Below, piece after piece: positions 21,666 to 29,066 of a DNA stretch of 34,243 bases. Each line of letters begins with the position of its first letter. Position 1 is the first letter of the stretch. The notes beneath the pieces are model-generated. The model saw only the letters and a list, made by a program, of their open reading frames with translations. It did no database searches and was not told the origin of the DNA. The position numbers were made by a program, and so were the translations under genes. This DNA comes from an uncultured Muribaculaceae bacterium (GTDB lineage Bacteria > Bacteroidota > Bacteroidia > Bacteroidales > Muribaculaceae): positions 1 through 34,243 of the forward strand of contig CAJLTZ010000017.1 of NCBI GenBank assembly GCA_905209725.1. Direction: 5' to 3'.

Positions 21666-23735
21666 TTAGCGGACAATTGCTTTCCGGGTGCGTCCTGTGG
21701 CGGGGAGCCGCAGGATGTAAAGACCGGCGCCGGGGAGAAGCACGCGGCTCTCGCCTTCGGCCACTTTGCGGCCTGTTGTGTCGAATACCTCAATCATATG
21801 GCCGGCGGCTTCTGCTGTAAGGCCATTGAGCGTGATATTCGCAACTTTCTCATTGCCTATTGCCTCGATGCCCGACATGATGTTTGTGGTCTCGGCTGCC
21901 ATTTCCTCCGACTCGGCGCCGTTTTCCCAGTTGTTGGTGCGGGACACCTTGAAATAGTATTTCGTGCCGGGCTCAAGATTCTCGATTTTTGCTTTTGTGG
22001 CATTGCCCATGCGTCGACCCTTGTAGCCGGGAACATACACGATCTCGCCCTCATCCTCGCCATCGGCGCGTGTGGATGTCACACGACTGTATACTGTGAG
22101 CTCAGTGTCGTAGCCATCCTGACTCTCCCAGGAGATTTCGATATCGTTGTCGTTGGCCGACACTCTTACAGGGGTCGTGGCGGCCGGAATATCCTCCGTG
22201 CGGCCTCCGTTGAGCTTGAACGTTATCTCGCCAAACTCATCCTCGGCAATCTCTTCGATGGTGCAGTCGAGCTTCTGCTTGGCCCATGTCACAAAACCGG
22301 GGTCGGTATCGCCTGTGATCGATGTCACTTTGCCGCTTCCCGGGAATACATTCCCCGCGCCCGCATATTGCCGGCCGTTGGCTTCCTCGATATCGACATG
22401 CATATGGGAAGGCGTGTTGTTTACCTCATTGTAGCTCCATACCTCGTCATTGTAGTCGATATGCCAGAGAAGCATGCCGTGAGAGGGGATATATTTGTCC
22501 CAGCTCTCCTGCTGGCGGTTCTCAATCAGAAAGAACTCATTGTCTTTGTCGGAGCGGATGATACCGCATTCATTCTCCTTGATGGGGAGAAGGCGTGCGT
22601 TGGCCGCGAGGGTTGTCTCGCGTGGCTGCACCCATCCGAGCGCATAACGCTCGAAAGCGCCATATAGCGGAGGTGTCATGCCGTCGTTGTTATAAGGGCC
22701 GTAATCGAGACATGACCAGTAGCCAGGAGTGAAGGCATTGCTATAGTTGGTTGGGTAGAGGTCGGGCAGGCCAATCACATGGCTGAACTCATGTATAAAT
22801 GTGCCTACACCATCCACCCGTGATCCGGTCCATTCATTCGTGCAGCCGTAGGGGCCAAGGAGCACGCCGTCGTATGTGACGCCTTTTAATCCTGCGTCGC
22901 GCACATCGAATGCATGGGGCCAGACATCGTTTTCCATATAGGATGTGGCTTCTCCGGTGCCGGCGTAAAATACGAATACATTGTCGATAAGGCCGTTGCC
23001 ATCGCGGTCGTATTCGCTGAAGTCCACGGTATCGTCAAGGAAGTCGCAGGCCTCCTTGACCATCTCTTCGGGATGCATGTCGTTGCCATACACGTCGTTG
23101 CGGCCATAGTAGGTGTGGTTCTGCTTCATGGTGACCGGGCCGTATACGTCGAATTCAGGCTGGAAAGCGCCGTTAGAGCAGAGTTCGAAATATTGGCGCG
23201 CCGAACCTGTGGCACCTAAGTCGGAGAAATTCTCCTCCATCAGCATGCGCGAGAAGTAGTCGTGCGGGTCGGAGATGCGGAACGAGCGGTCGGGGAAGTC
23301 GACGAGAATCACGATTGCTTTCTGCTTGCCATATGCCGGGAACACGTCACCCGGGATCAAGCCCGGACCTTTGGGGAAGGGGGGCGCGTCATCAGTGCCG
23401 GCGGCACGGCGCGTTTTTTGCGACGCGCTGGTTGTGGAGCGGACTGCGCGTTGGCGCAGACGCGACTCTTGTGAAGCGCGGAGCGTGCGCGATGCAGCAT
23501 CCGTGGCGCTGATATCCTCGAAGGCAAAGACACCCTCCTCCACTTCGCGGAGAGGACGGCCATCTTCCGAATAATATTGGTGTGCAAACTCATCGCCCAC
23601 GAGACGTGCCTTGATCTGGCTTCCATCGGCCAGTGTAAGCGTGCGCAGCCCCGGACGGGCCGGCACTGCCATCGCAGGCAGCGAGCCTGACAGCATGGCT
23701 GCAGCGATGCATGATATGATTGATTTCCTTTTCAT
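21666..23735 (-). CDS. Secreted M6-family metalloprotease with FN3 and type IX-like sorting domain
   Basis: Large exported zinc protease (689 aa). I chose ATG 23735 because it starts a signal peptide (MKRKSIISCIAAAMLSGSLP, cleavage near AMA at 23); the ATG 17 codons upstream lacks one. Residues about 24-115 form a propeptide. The M6 catalytic site is HEFSHVIGLPDLY at 315-327, with zinc ligands His315, His319 and probably Asp325. A calcium-loop-like DRDGNGLIDN lies at 243-252. An FN3-like domain covers about 520-615. The last 70 residues (IEVFDTTGRKVAEGESRVLL, then GLYILRL) match a type IX secretion C-terminal signal, so the enzyme is probably released or held at the surface. Other M6 members degrade host or immune proteins; the target here is unknown. 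Confidence 0.9.
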   Translation of the reverse strand: MKRKSIISCIAAAMLSGSLPAMAVPARPGLRTLTLADGSQIKARLVGDEFAHQYYSEDGRPLREVEEGVFAFEDISATDAASRTLRASQESRLRQRAVRSTTSASQKTRRAAGTDDAPPFPKGPGLIPGDVFPAYGKQKAIVILVDFPDRSFRISDPHDYFSRMLMEENFSDLGATGSARQYFELCSNGAFQPEFDVYGPVTMKQNHTYYGRNDVYGNDMHPEEMVKEACDFLDDTVDFSEYDRDGNGLIDNVFVFYAGTGEATSYMENDVWPHAFDVRDAGLKGVTYDGVLLGPYGCTNEWTGSRVDGVGTFIHEFSHVIGLPDLYPTNYSNAFTPGYWSCLDYGPYNNDGMTPPLYGAFERYALGWVQPRETTLAANARLLPIKENECGIIRSDKDNEFFLIENRQQESWDKYIPSHGMLLWHIDYNDEVWSYNEVNNTPSHMHVDIEEANGRQYAGAGNVFPGSGKVTSITGDTDPGFVTWAKQKLDCTIEEIAEDEFGEITFKLNGGRTEDIPAATTPVRVSANDNDIEISWESQDGYDTELTVYSRVTSTRADGEDEGEIVYVPGYKGRRMGNATKAKIENLEPGTKYYFKVSRTNNWENGAESEEMAAETTNIMSGIEAIGNEKVANITLNGLTAEAAGHMIEVFDTTGRKVAEGESRVLLPGAGLYILRLPATGRTRKAIVR

Positions 23736-23777
23736 GAAGGTTGTTTTATAAATGCGGATTCTATTTTTACACGGATA

Positions 23778-23799
23778 TTTATGCACAAATATGCATAAA
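23778..23799. repeat. Inverted repeat in the protease gene leader
   Basis: 7-bp arms TTTATGC (23778-23784) and GCATAAA (23793-23799) flank an 8-bp AT-rich centre, 43 nt upstream of the protease start. This is the size of an operator or a small hairpin. No TAnnTTTG element is seen here, so transcription may come through from the GlmU-like gene 90 bp upstream. Confidence 0.4.
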
Positions 23800-23825
23800 C
23801 GGATAAACGGATTAACTGAGATTCT

Positions 23826-25028
23826 TTATTTAAAACGGGAAGCGGAGGCATATATTTTCTCAAAAATATGACGGTCCACATCAGTGAGTTCCAGCCCGCG
23901 GCGGTCCATCACCCGCGAGGCTATCTGCATGAATGTGGGAATCGGCACATCGCTGAACCCCGCCTCCGGACTGCCCGCCGAGAAACTCGGGATGAAGGTG
24001 CGCGGAAAACCGCTGCCATGGAAATTGACCCCGACACCAATCACGGTGGCGGTGTTGAACATGCAGTTGATCCCTGCCTTAGAGTGGTCGCCCATCATGA
24101 GCCCGCAGAATTGCAGGTCGGTGCGCATGAAGCGGCGCTGGGCGTAATTCCAGATGCGGATCTTGGAATAGTCGTTCTTGAGATTGGAGGCATTAGTGCC
24201 GGCGCCGATATTGCACCATTCTCCTATCACGGCATTGCCTAAATAGCCGTCATGTGCCTTATTGCTATATCCAAAGAACACTGCATTGCTCACTTCTCCG
24301 CCCACTTTGCAGAACGGACCGATTGTGGTGCCCTCGTAGATTTTGGCTCCCATTTTTATTTTGGCATTGTCGCAGAGCGCCAATGGCCCGCGGATGGTGA
24401 CGCCCTCCATCACGGCTGCGTCGCGGCCGATGTATACCGGGCCCTCCTTCACATTGATTGTGCAGCCCTCCACGCAGGCACCCTCTTCGATGAAGAGCGC
24501 TGGAAGCCCGTTTTTAAGGCGCGGGGCCCCGATCACGCACGTGGTGGAATCCGGCGCAATCCCTTCGCGGTCGCGCGTGAGCCAGGAGAAGTCCTTCTCT
24601 ATCTCGTCGAAATTGTGAAGGAAGATGTCGAAGAGATAGCGGATGCGGTCGCTGCCGTTGCCGCTTTCGCGTCCATAGTCGTCGGCCAGTTGCTGAAAGT
24701 CGGCAAGACGGCCGTGATAGGCCCATAGTCCTTCGCTGTCGCGCAATCCTTCACCACGGCGTAGGCCCTTGGCCTCAAGAGCCGTGGCAGCGTCGGGTAG
24801 TTTGTTGCCCGCAAGAAAGAGTGCCTCTTCATCGTCATTTATGCCCAATGGAAATTTTTCCGACAGATACTCGGGAACGAGCCAGCTGTAGTCGCCCGAG
24901 ATGAAATGTTGCCATTTCTCCCGGATGGAGACTATGCCTACGCGAAATTCACTTACAGGGCGTGTATACGACAAGGGGAGCAGATTCTCGTGCACCGCCT
25001 GCGTGTCGAAAAGAACTATCTTTGTCAT
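23826..25028 (-). CDS. GlmU-like sugar nucleotidyltransferase/hexapeptide acyltransferase family protein
   Basis: Two-part protein (400 aa) of the group common in Bacteroidetes, usually annotated as GlmU-like or putative glucose-1-phosphate thymidylyltransferase. The N-terminal part (ILFDTQAVHENLLPLSYTRP-like opening, then FRVGIVSIREKW) is nucleotidyltransferase-like but lacks the classic GxGTRLxPLT loop. The C-terminal part (about 175-330) is a left-handed beta helix with many hexapeptide turns, and GEWCNIGAGTNASNLKNDY resembles GlmU's acetyltransferase region. I chose ATG 25028 because a perfect promoter at 25051-25082 lies inside the longer frame. AAGGAG abuts the ATG with no spacer. Reaction unproven; UDP-HexNAc synthesis is one option. 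Confidence 0.82.
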   Translation of the reverse strand: MTKIVLFDTQAVHENLLPLSYTRPVSEFRVGIVSIREKWQHFISGDYSWLVPEYLSEKFPLGINDDEEALFLAGNKLPDAATALEAKGLRRGEGLRDSEGLWAYHGRLADFQQLADDYGRESGNGSDRIRYLFDIFLHNFDEIEKDFSWLTRDREGIAPDSTTCVIGAPRLKNGLPALFIEEGACVEGCTINVKEGPVYIGRDAAVMEGVTIRGPLALCDNAKIKMGAKIYEGTTIGPFCKVGGEVSNAVFFGYSNKAHDGYLGNAVIGEWCNIGAGTNASNLKNDYSKIRIWNYAQRRFMRTDLQFCGLMMGDHSKAGINCMFNTATVIGVGVNFHGSGFPRTFIPSFSAGSPEAGFSDVPIPTFMQIASRVMDRRGLELTDVDRHIFEKIYASASRFK

Positions 25029-25050
25029 CTCCTTATATATTATGCGGCCA

Positions 25051-25082
25051 CAAATATAAGCACTTTTTGCCGAAATGCCAAA
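25051..25082 (-). promoter_or_regulatory. Promoter of the GlmU-like gene (TTTG, 20 bp, TATATTTG)
   Basis: On the minus strand TTTG (25079-25082) and TATATTTG (25051-25058) have 20-bp spacing. Transcription would start near 25046, about 18 nt ahead of the ATG at 25028. This rules out the longer open frame that begins at 25130. Confidence 0.75.
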
Positions 25083-25311
25083 GATGCTCCCTTCAGAGGA
25101 GGGAAAATTTTCCGTCAGGCCCTCCCACAATCCTCCTTTATCGCCCCGTAAGCCTTATGACATGTGAAAATTTTTAGAAACCCTGAAAAATTATTATGCA
25201 TTCTTGTGCAATATGCTTCTCTAAATTGTTTCAATTTACTTATGATTGGTCAAATATGCCCCCTGATTTTAAATATAAATTGAATATACAAGAAATAAAT
25301 AAAAAAATGGC

Positions 25312-25319
25312 TACCTTTG
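25312..25319 (+). promoter_or_regulatory. -7 promoter element (TACCTTTG) for the small RNA
   Basis: TACCTTTG matches TAnnTTTG and would set the first transcribed base near 25323-25324, exactly where the closing stem of the RNA begins. No TTTG lies at standard spacing; the upstream stretch is A-rich. Between 25083 and 25311 I see only AT-rich spacer and a 12-bp palindrome at 25102-25113 (GGAAAATTTTCC). Confidence 0.5.
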
Positions 25320-25323
25320 TACC

Positions 25324-25495
25324 GATTTCTATTTAGCCGGTAAAGTCCGGCAAAAGATGGCAAGTCAAAATCTTTTAGTAATAGTGATATAAAATTGTAA
25401 GTTAGTGGTTGAGTAGGATTTTCGGGAACTTGTGAAAGCGATCGAATCTAAAAAATCACACTGCGGCGAATGTTTGTGAAAACACTCGCCGTTTT
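25324..25495 (+). ncRNA. Candidate structured small RNA (about 172 nt)
   Basis: The signals expected for an independent small RNA are in register. The 5' end predicted from the -7 box is about 25324. GATTT (25324-25328) and TTTAG (25332-25336) pair with AAATC (25453-25457) and CTAAA (25448-25452), so the ends close into a 10-bp stem with a 3-nt bulge. Inside are hairpins GCCGG/CCGGC (25336-25340, 25347-25351) and AAAAGAT/ATCTTTT (25352-25358, 25370-25376). A separate terminator follows at 25464-25499. No open frame fits. Size and end-to-end closure suggest a 6S-like RNA or the Bacteroidales-1 RNA class, but I cannot confirm either. It could instead be a long leader with an attenuator for the gene at 25559. 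Confidence 0.55.
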
Positions 25496-25499
25496 GTTT
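25464..25499 (+). terminator. Intrinsic terminator of the candidate small RNA
   Basis: A 6-bp GC-rich stem (25464-25469 with 25486-25491), one mismatch, then 5 bp more (25471-25475 with 25480-25484) closes on loop GTGA. It is followed by TTTTGTTT. Confidence 0.85.
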
Positions 25500-25558
25500 G
25501 CAAACCTTTCCGCATCCTTAGTCGTTTTAAAGCAAACAAGACAAGACAAATTTTAATT

Positions 25559-25933
25559 ATGGAACACACACATCTTTTCATAGTGGATTTCGGCGATGGC
25601 GACCGTTATCGCTACTATTGCGACGCCGACAATGCCGATGCCGCAAGTCAGACACGTCCCTTCGTAGAATATGACAGGGAGATCCGTCAATATCTCTCGC
25701 GCAAATTCCCGACTGTAAGCCACGCTTACTATGTTCTTCCCGACATCCGGAAAATCGATGACAAGGATGTCCATGAATACGAGGGTTTCGAACTTCTCGA
25801 TGATGCCGCTGTGGAGCGGATCAAGCACAATCTCGGGCGGGCGTTGAAAGTAAAGGCAGACGTTCGCGAACTCAACAGCAACGACGCCTTCGGAGGAGAC
25901 AGCATCTCGCCCCAGGCCATCTCTTCCGACTGA
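25559..25933 (+). CDS. Hypothetical acidic protein
   Basis: Small soluble protein (124 aa) with no signal peptide or membrane helix. I do not recognise its family. It is rich in Asp, Tyr and Arg, with repeated acidic-aromatic groups: LFIVDFGDGDRYRYYCDADN near the N-terminus, REIRQYLSRKFPTVSHAYYV (40-59) and an acidic stretch EYEGFELLDDAAVERIKHN (73-91). The two halves suggest a small alpha/beta fold. Codon use and base composition match the housekeeping genes around it, so it is probably a resident gene. It lies 63 nt after the small-RNA terminator, and readthrough from that promoter is one way it could be transcribed. It is not in an operon with the peptidase downstream, which has its own promoter. 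Confidence 0.75.
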   Translation: MEHTHLFIVDFGDGDRYRYYCDADNADAASQTRPFVEYDREIRQYLSRKFPTVSHAYYVLPDIRKIDDKDVHEYEGFELLDDAAVERIKHNLGRALKVKADVRELNSNDAFGGDSISPQAISSD

Positions 25934-25976
25934 CCACTCCCTGATTTTGGTTGAATCTTTTTTGAGAAAAGAAATA

Positions 25977-26008
25977 TTTGCGCAATTCGGATAATTGCGC
26001 TATCTTTG
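25977..26008 (+). promoter_or_regulatory. Promoter of the aminopeptidase P gene (TTTG, 20 bp, TATCTTTG)
   Basis: TTTG at 25977-25980 and TATCTTTG at 26001-26008 have 20-bp spacing. Transcription would start near 26012, giving a leader of about 93 nt with a short open frame at 26021-26047. Confidence 0.75.
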
Positions 26009-26105
26009 CTTGCGACTACCATGAAGGACTTGAATACTCCCATCTAAGGGGATTCGGACGCTCTTTAAATGGAGGGTCGCTTTCTTTTTGAACATATCAA
26101 TCATT

Positions 26106-27899
26106 ATGAAAAAAAATTTCGAATATCTCACAGCTCTGCGAAAAGTGATGGCAGAGAAGGGGATTGACGCCTGCGTGATTTCCGGCACCGACCCCCACCA
26201 GAGCGAACTTCCCCCTCATCATTGGCGTGGCCGTGAATGGCTCACCGGTTTTGAATCCGGCAACGGCACCAATGGAACAGCCGTTGTGCTTCAGGACCAG
26301 GCATATTGCTGGACCGACTCCCGCTATTTCATCCAGGCCACTGAACAGCTCCGAGACACCGGTTTCGAGATGATGAAAGAGGATGGCCCCGATGCTGTAG
26401 ATCTCGTAGACTGGCTTACAGAACACACATCCAAAGGCCAGACCGTAGGCATCGACGGAATGACTTTCAGCGTGAGCTATGCACAGCGCCTCGAGCAGGA
26501 GCTCGGCGACAACGGCGTGAAACTCGACACGAATTTCCCGCAGTTCGATTATATCTATCCCGACCGTCCCACACGTCCCCAGAACAAACTCTTCATCCAC
26601 GATGAAAAAATCGTAGGAGAAACTGTCGACAGCAAGTGCTCCCGCATCATGGCGGAAGTGAAAGCTGAACTCGCCAACGCGATTCTCCTCTCCGCACTCG
26701 ATGACATTGCCTGGACCACCAACCTGCGCACGGCCAACGACATCAGTTTCTCGCCGATGTTCGTGGCATTCCTCTATCTTGACGACAAGCGCCGCGTGCT
26801 CTTCATCGACGCCGAAAAACTCACGCCTGAAGTTGAGGCACATCTCAAGAAATACGGCTTCGAGACCCAGCCATACGACGATGTGAAGAAATTCGTGGCA
26901 GCGCTTCCCAAAGAAACGCGTCTGCTCATTGACCCCGAAAAGACAGCCCGCGGAATTTACGATGCAATCGGTTGCACACCCGTATTTGGCGGTGCCGGCG
27001 TTGCCAAACTCAAGAGCATCAAGAACTCCTCGATGATCAATAGCCTTGCCACAGCCATGGAAAAAGACGGCGTGGCCCTCACGCGCTTCTTCATGATGGT
27101 AGAACGCGAATATCCTGAAGGCAAGCTCACCGAAGTAGAACTCGGCAAACGTCTGCGCGCCCTTCGTCTTGCCGACCCCAGTTGTGTTGACGAGAGCTTT
27201 GCCCCCATCCTAGGCTGGAATGCACATGGCGCAATCGTGCACTATGAGGCTACTCCCGAAACCGACATCGCAGTCATCGGCGACGGCCTGCTGCTCGTGG
27301 ACTCCGGCGGCCAATACACCTATGGTACCACCGATATTACCCGCACTGTGGCCCTCGGCACCCCCACCGCCGAGCAGCGTCACGACTTTACGCTCGTGAT
27401 GAAGGGTCACATCGCTCTCTCCAGCGCCGTCTTCCCCGAAGGCACCACAGGACATCAGCTCGACGTTCTTGCCCGTCAGTTCCTCTGGAAAGAGGGTAAG
27501 GCTTACTATCACGGCACAGGCCATGGCGTAGGATTCTTCATCAACTGCCATGAAGGCCCGCAGAACATCCGCCTCAACATCAATCCCACTCCTCTGGAGC
27601 CCGGCATGATCACGAGCAACGAGCCCGGCCTCTACCTTGAGGGCCGCTACGGTATCCGCTGCGAAAACCTGATTGTAACCGAGGAATACAAGACCACCGA
27701 ATTCGGCCGCTTCTTCCATTTCCATCCCATGACACTCTTCCCCTTCGACCGCTCACTCTTCGAACTTGAGATCATGAGCGACGAGGAGATTAAATGGGTT
27801 GACGACTATCACCGCCTCGTGCGCGAGCGCCTCACTCCACTGCTTAAGCCCGAAGAACAGGCTTGGCTCGCCGAGAAGACTCAGCCGCTCGGAAAGTAA
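26106..27899 (+). CDS. Xaa-Pro aminopeptidase P, M24B family
   Basis: Cytosolic metallopeptidase (597 aa) that removes an N-terminal residue ahead of proline. The size and three-domain layout match the long, eukaryote-like aminopeptidase P: two creatinase-like N-terminal domains (about 1-300), then the pita-bread catalytic domain. The dinuclear metal ligands are visible in LLVDSGGQYTYGTTDITRT (two Asp), GTGHGVGFFINCHEGP (His), SNEPG (Glu) and RCENLIVTEEY (Glu). I chose ATG 26106 because it gives the family's usual N-terminus (MKKNFEYLTALRKVM); a TTG at 26088 is in frame but needless. It has its own promoter. Confidence 0.95.
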   Translation: MKKNFEYLTALRKVMAEKGIDACVISGTDPHQSELPPHHWRGREWLTGFESGNGTNGTAVVLQDQAYCWTDSRYFIQATEQLRDTGFEMMKEDGPDAVDLVDWLTEHTSKGQTVGIDGMTFSVSYAQRLEQELGDNGVKLDTNFPQFDYIYPDRPTRPQNKLFIHDEKIVGETVDSKCSRIMAEVKAELANAILLSALDDIAWTTNLRTANDISFSPMFVAFLYLDDKRRVLFIDAEKLTPEVEAHLKKYGFETQPYDDVKKFVAALPKETRLLIDPEKTARGIYDAIGCTPVFGGAGVAKLKSIKNSSMINSLATAMEKDGVALTRFFMMVEREYPEGKLTEVELGKRLRALRLADPSCVDESFAPILGWNAHGAIVHYEATPETDIAVIGDGLLLVDSGGQYTYGTTDITRTVALGTPTAEQRHDFTLVMKGHIALSSAVFPEGTTGHQLDVLARQFLWKEGKAYYHGTGHGVGFFINCHEGPQNIRLNINPTPLEPGMITSNEPGLYLEGRYGIRCENLIVTEEYKTTEFGRFFHFHPMTLFPFDRSLFELEIMSDEEIKWVDDYHRLVRERLTPLLKPEEQAWLAEKTQPLGK

Positions 27900-27997
27900 A
27901 CTTGATTATTATAAATGGAGTTTTCTAAGCGTACGATGCGCTTGGACAATTCCAATTAACACCAACTTCAAAATAAAGATAAACAAAGTAAAGGGGT

Positions 27998-28567
27998 ATG
28001 ATTATCAAACCAGTAAGGGGCTTCACACCCAAGATGGGACGCGACTGCTTCATTGCTGACAATGCCGCTATCATCGGCGATGTCACCATGGGCGATGAAT
28101 GCAGCGTTTGGTTTGGCACCGTATTGCGCGGCGATGTAAACACAATCACCATCGGCGACCGTGTCAACATCCAGGATGGCAGCGTGCTTCACACGCTCTA
28201 TCAGAAATCCACCATCGAGATTGGCAACGATGTCTCGATAGGCCATAACGTTGTGATCCACGGCGCAAAGATTCGCGACTATGCTCTGATTGGCATGGGC
28301 GCAATCGTGATGGACGATGCCGAGGTGGGCGAAGGCGCGCTTGTGGCCGCAGGGTCGGTGGTGCTCAGCCGCACAAAAATCGGAGCACATGAGATGTGGG
28401 CCGGCGCTCCCGCGAAATTCATCAAGATGGTGGAGCCGGAGAAAGCCAAGGAAATGAACATCAAGATCGCTCACAACTATCTGATGTATAGCAGATGGTA
28501 TGATGAGACCCCACAGGAGGCCGAGCGTGAGGATGCCATCGAGGTAAAAGCCGAAAAAGGTGAGTGA
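27998..28567 (+). CDS. Gamma-carbonic anhydrase family protein
   Basis: Left-handed beta-helix protein (189 aa) of the gamma-carbonic anhydrase/YrdA group, which forms trimers with metal between subunits. Hexapeptide turns run from about 20 to 130. The three metal-binding histidines are present: His65 in GSVLHT, His83 in IGHN and His88 in VIHG. An arginine (LRGD, Arg44) and Gln59-Asp60 (NIQDG) match residues kept in this fold. The proton-shuttle loop of Cam is absent, as in many YrdA-like members, so activity as carbonic anhydrase is likely but not certain. A purine-rich AAAGGGG lies just before the ATG. It follows aminopeptidase P by 98 nt and has no clear promoter of its own, so they may share a transcript. 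Confidence 0.92.
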   Translation: MIIKPVRGFTPKMGRDCFIADNAAIIGDVTMGDECSVWFGTVLRGDVNTITIGDRVNIQDGSVLHTLYQKSTIEIGNDVSIGHNVVIHGAKIRDYALIGMGAIVMDDAEVGEGALVAAGSVVLSRTKIGAHEMWAGAPAKFIKMVEPEKAKEMNIKIAHNYLMYSRWYDETPQEAEREDAIEVKAEKGE

Positions 28568-28644
28568 TTTCCGGTCTGGGGCGCTCCTTTTGGCCGCCTG
28601 ATTTGTAAAAATCATGAAAATTAAGCGGAAAAAAGGAGGAAAAT

Positions 28645-28675
28645 TTTGTGGAATGCAAAGAGTTTTATAATTTTG
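28645..28675 (+). promoter_or_regulatory. Promoter of rpsU (TTTG, 19 bp, TAATTTTG)
   Basis: TTTG at 28645-28648 and TAATTTTG at 28668-28675 with 19-bp spacing. The start of transcription would be near 28680, with a leader of about 85 nt before rpsU. Confidence 0.75.
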
Positions 28676-28763
28676 CACGCTGCAGAGCGGCATCGAACCG
28701 TCGTTCCCCCCGCCGCATCTGCCCCCAAATAGGAAAATAAACATAAAAACCAAAGGATCAAAC

Positions 28764-28955
28764 ATGATTATCGTACAAGTAAAAGAGGGCGAGAACATTG
28801 AAAAAGCTCTGAAGAAATTCAAACGTAAATTTGAAAGAACCGGCGTCATCAAGGAATTGCGCGCACGTCAGGCATTTGAGAAGCCTTCTGTGACCAACCG
28901 CAAGAAAATGGTGAAGGCCATCTACGTTCAGCAGCTTCGCCAGGCAGAGCAGTAA
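28764..28955 (+). CDS. rpsU: 30S ribosomal protein S21
   Basis: Small basic ribosomal protein (63 aa) of the 30S platform near the 16S 3' end. The sequence MIIVQVKEGENIEKALKKFK followed by a Lys/Arg-rich helix and RARQAFEKPSVTNRKK is typical of S21, and the length is normal for Bacteroidetes. In this phylum S21 is thought to help sequester the anti-Shine-Dalgarno, which agrees with the weak Shine-Dalgarno use in this window. It has a strong promoter. After the stop, a 6-bp inverted repeat (AATCCG, CGGATT) without a T-run gives at most weak termination before xerC. Confidence 0.97.
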   Translation: MIIVQVKEGENIEKALKKFKRKFERTGVIKELRARQAFEKPSVTNRKKMVKAIYVQQLRQAEQ

Positions 28956-29066
28956 TCCGCCCTTCCGGATTGCAGGCTTAGCCTACTTTCACTTCAGCAA
29001 GATAACACGCGTATGGATTGTCCCCCGCCGATGGGAATGGTCCATACCGTTTTGTCGTATCCTGTA

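Noticed and set aside
21663..22667. Plus-strand open frame of 334 codons
   Set aside because: Antisense to the M6 protease, which has signal peptide, HEFSH and C-terminal domain. High GC at third positions commonly opens such shadow frames.
26097..26843. Minus-strand open frame of 248 codons
   Set aside because: Antisense to the N-terminal domain of aminopeptidase P, which is well supported.
27926..27946. Terminator after aminopeptidase P
   Set aside because: A 7-bp stem with a G-T pair is possible, but no T-run follows.
27968..28852. Minus-strand open frame of 294 codons
   Set aside because: Spans the gamma carbonic anhydrase, the rpsU promoter and the rpsU start on the opposite strand; a shadow frame.
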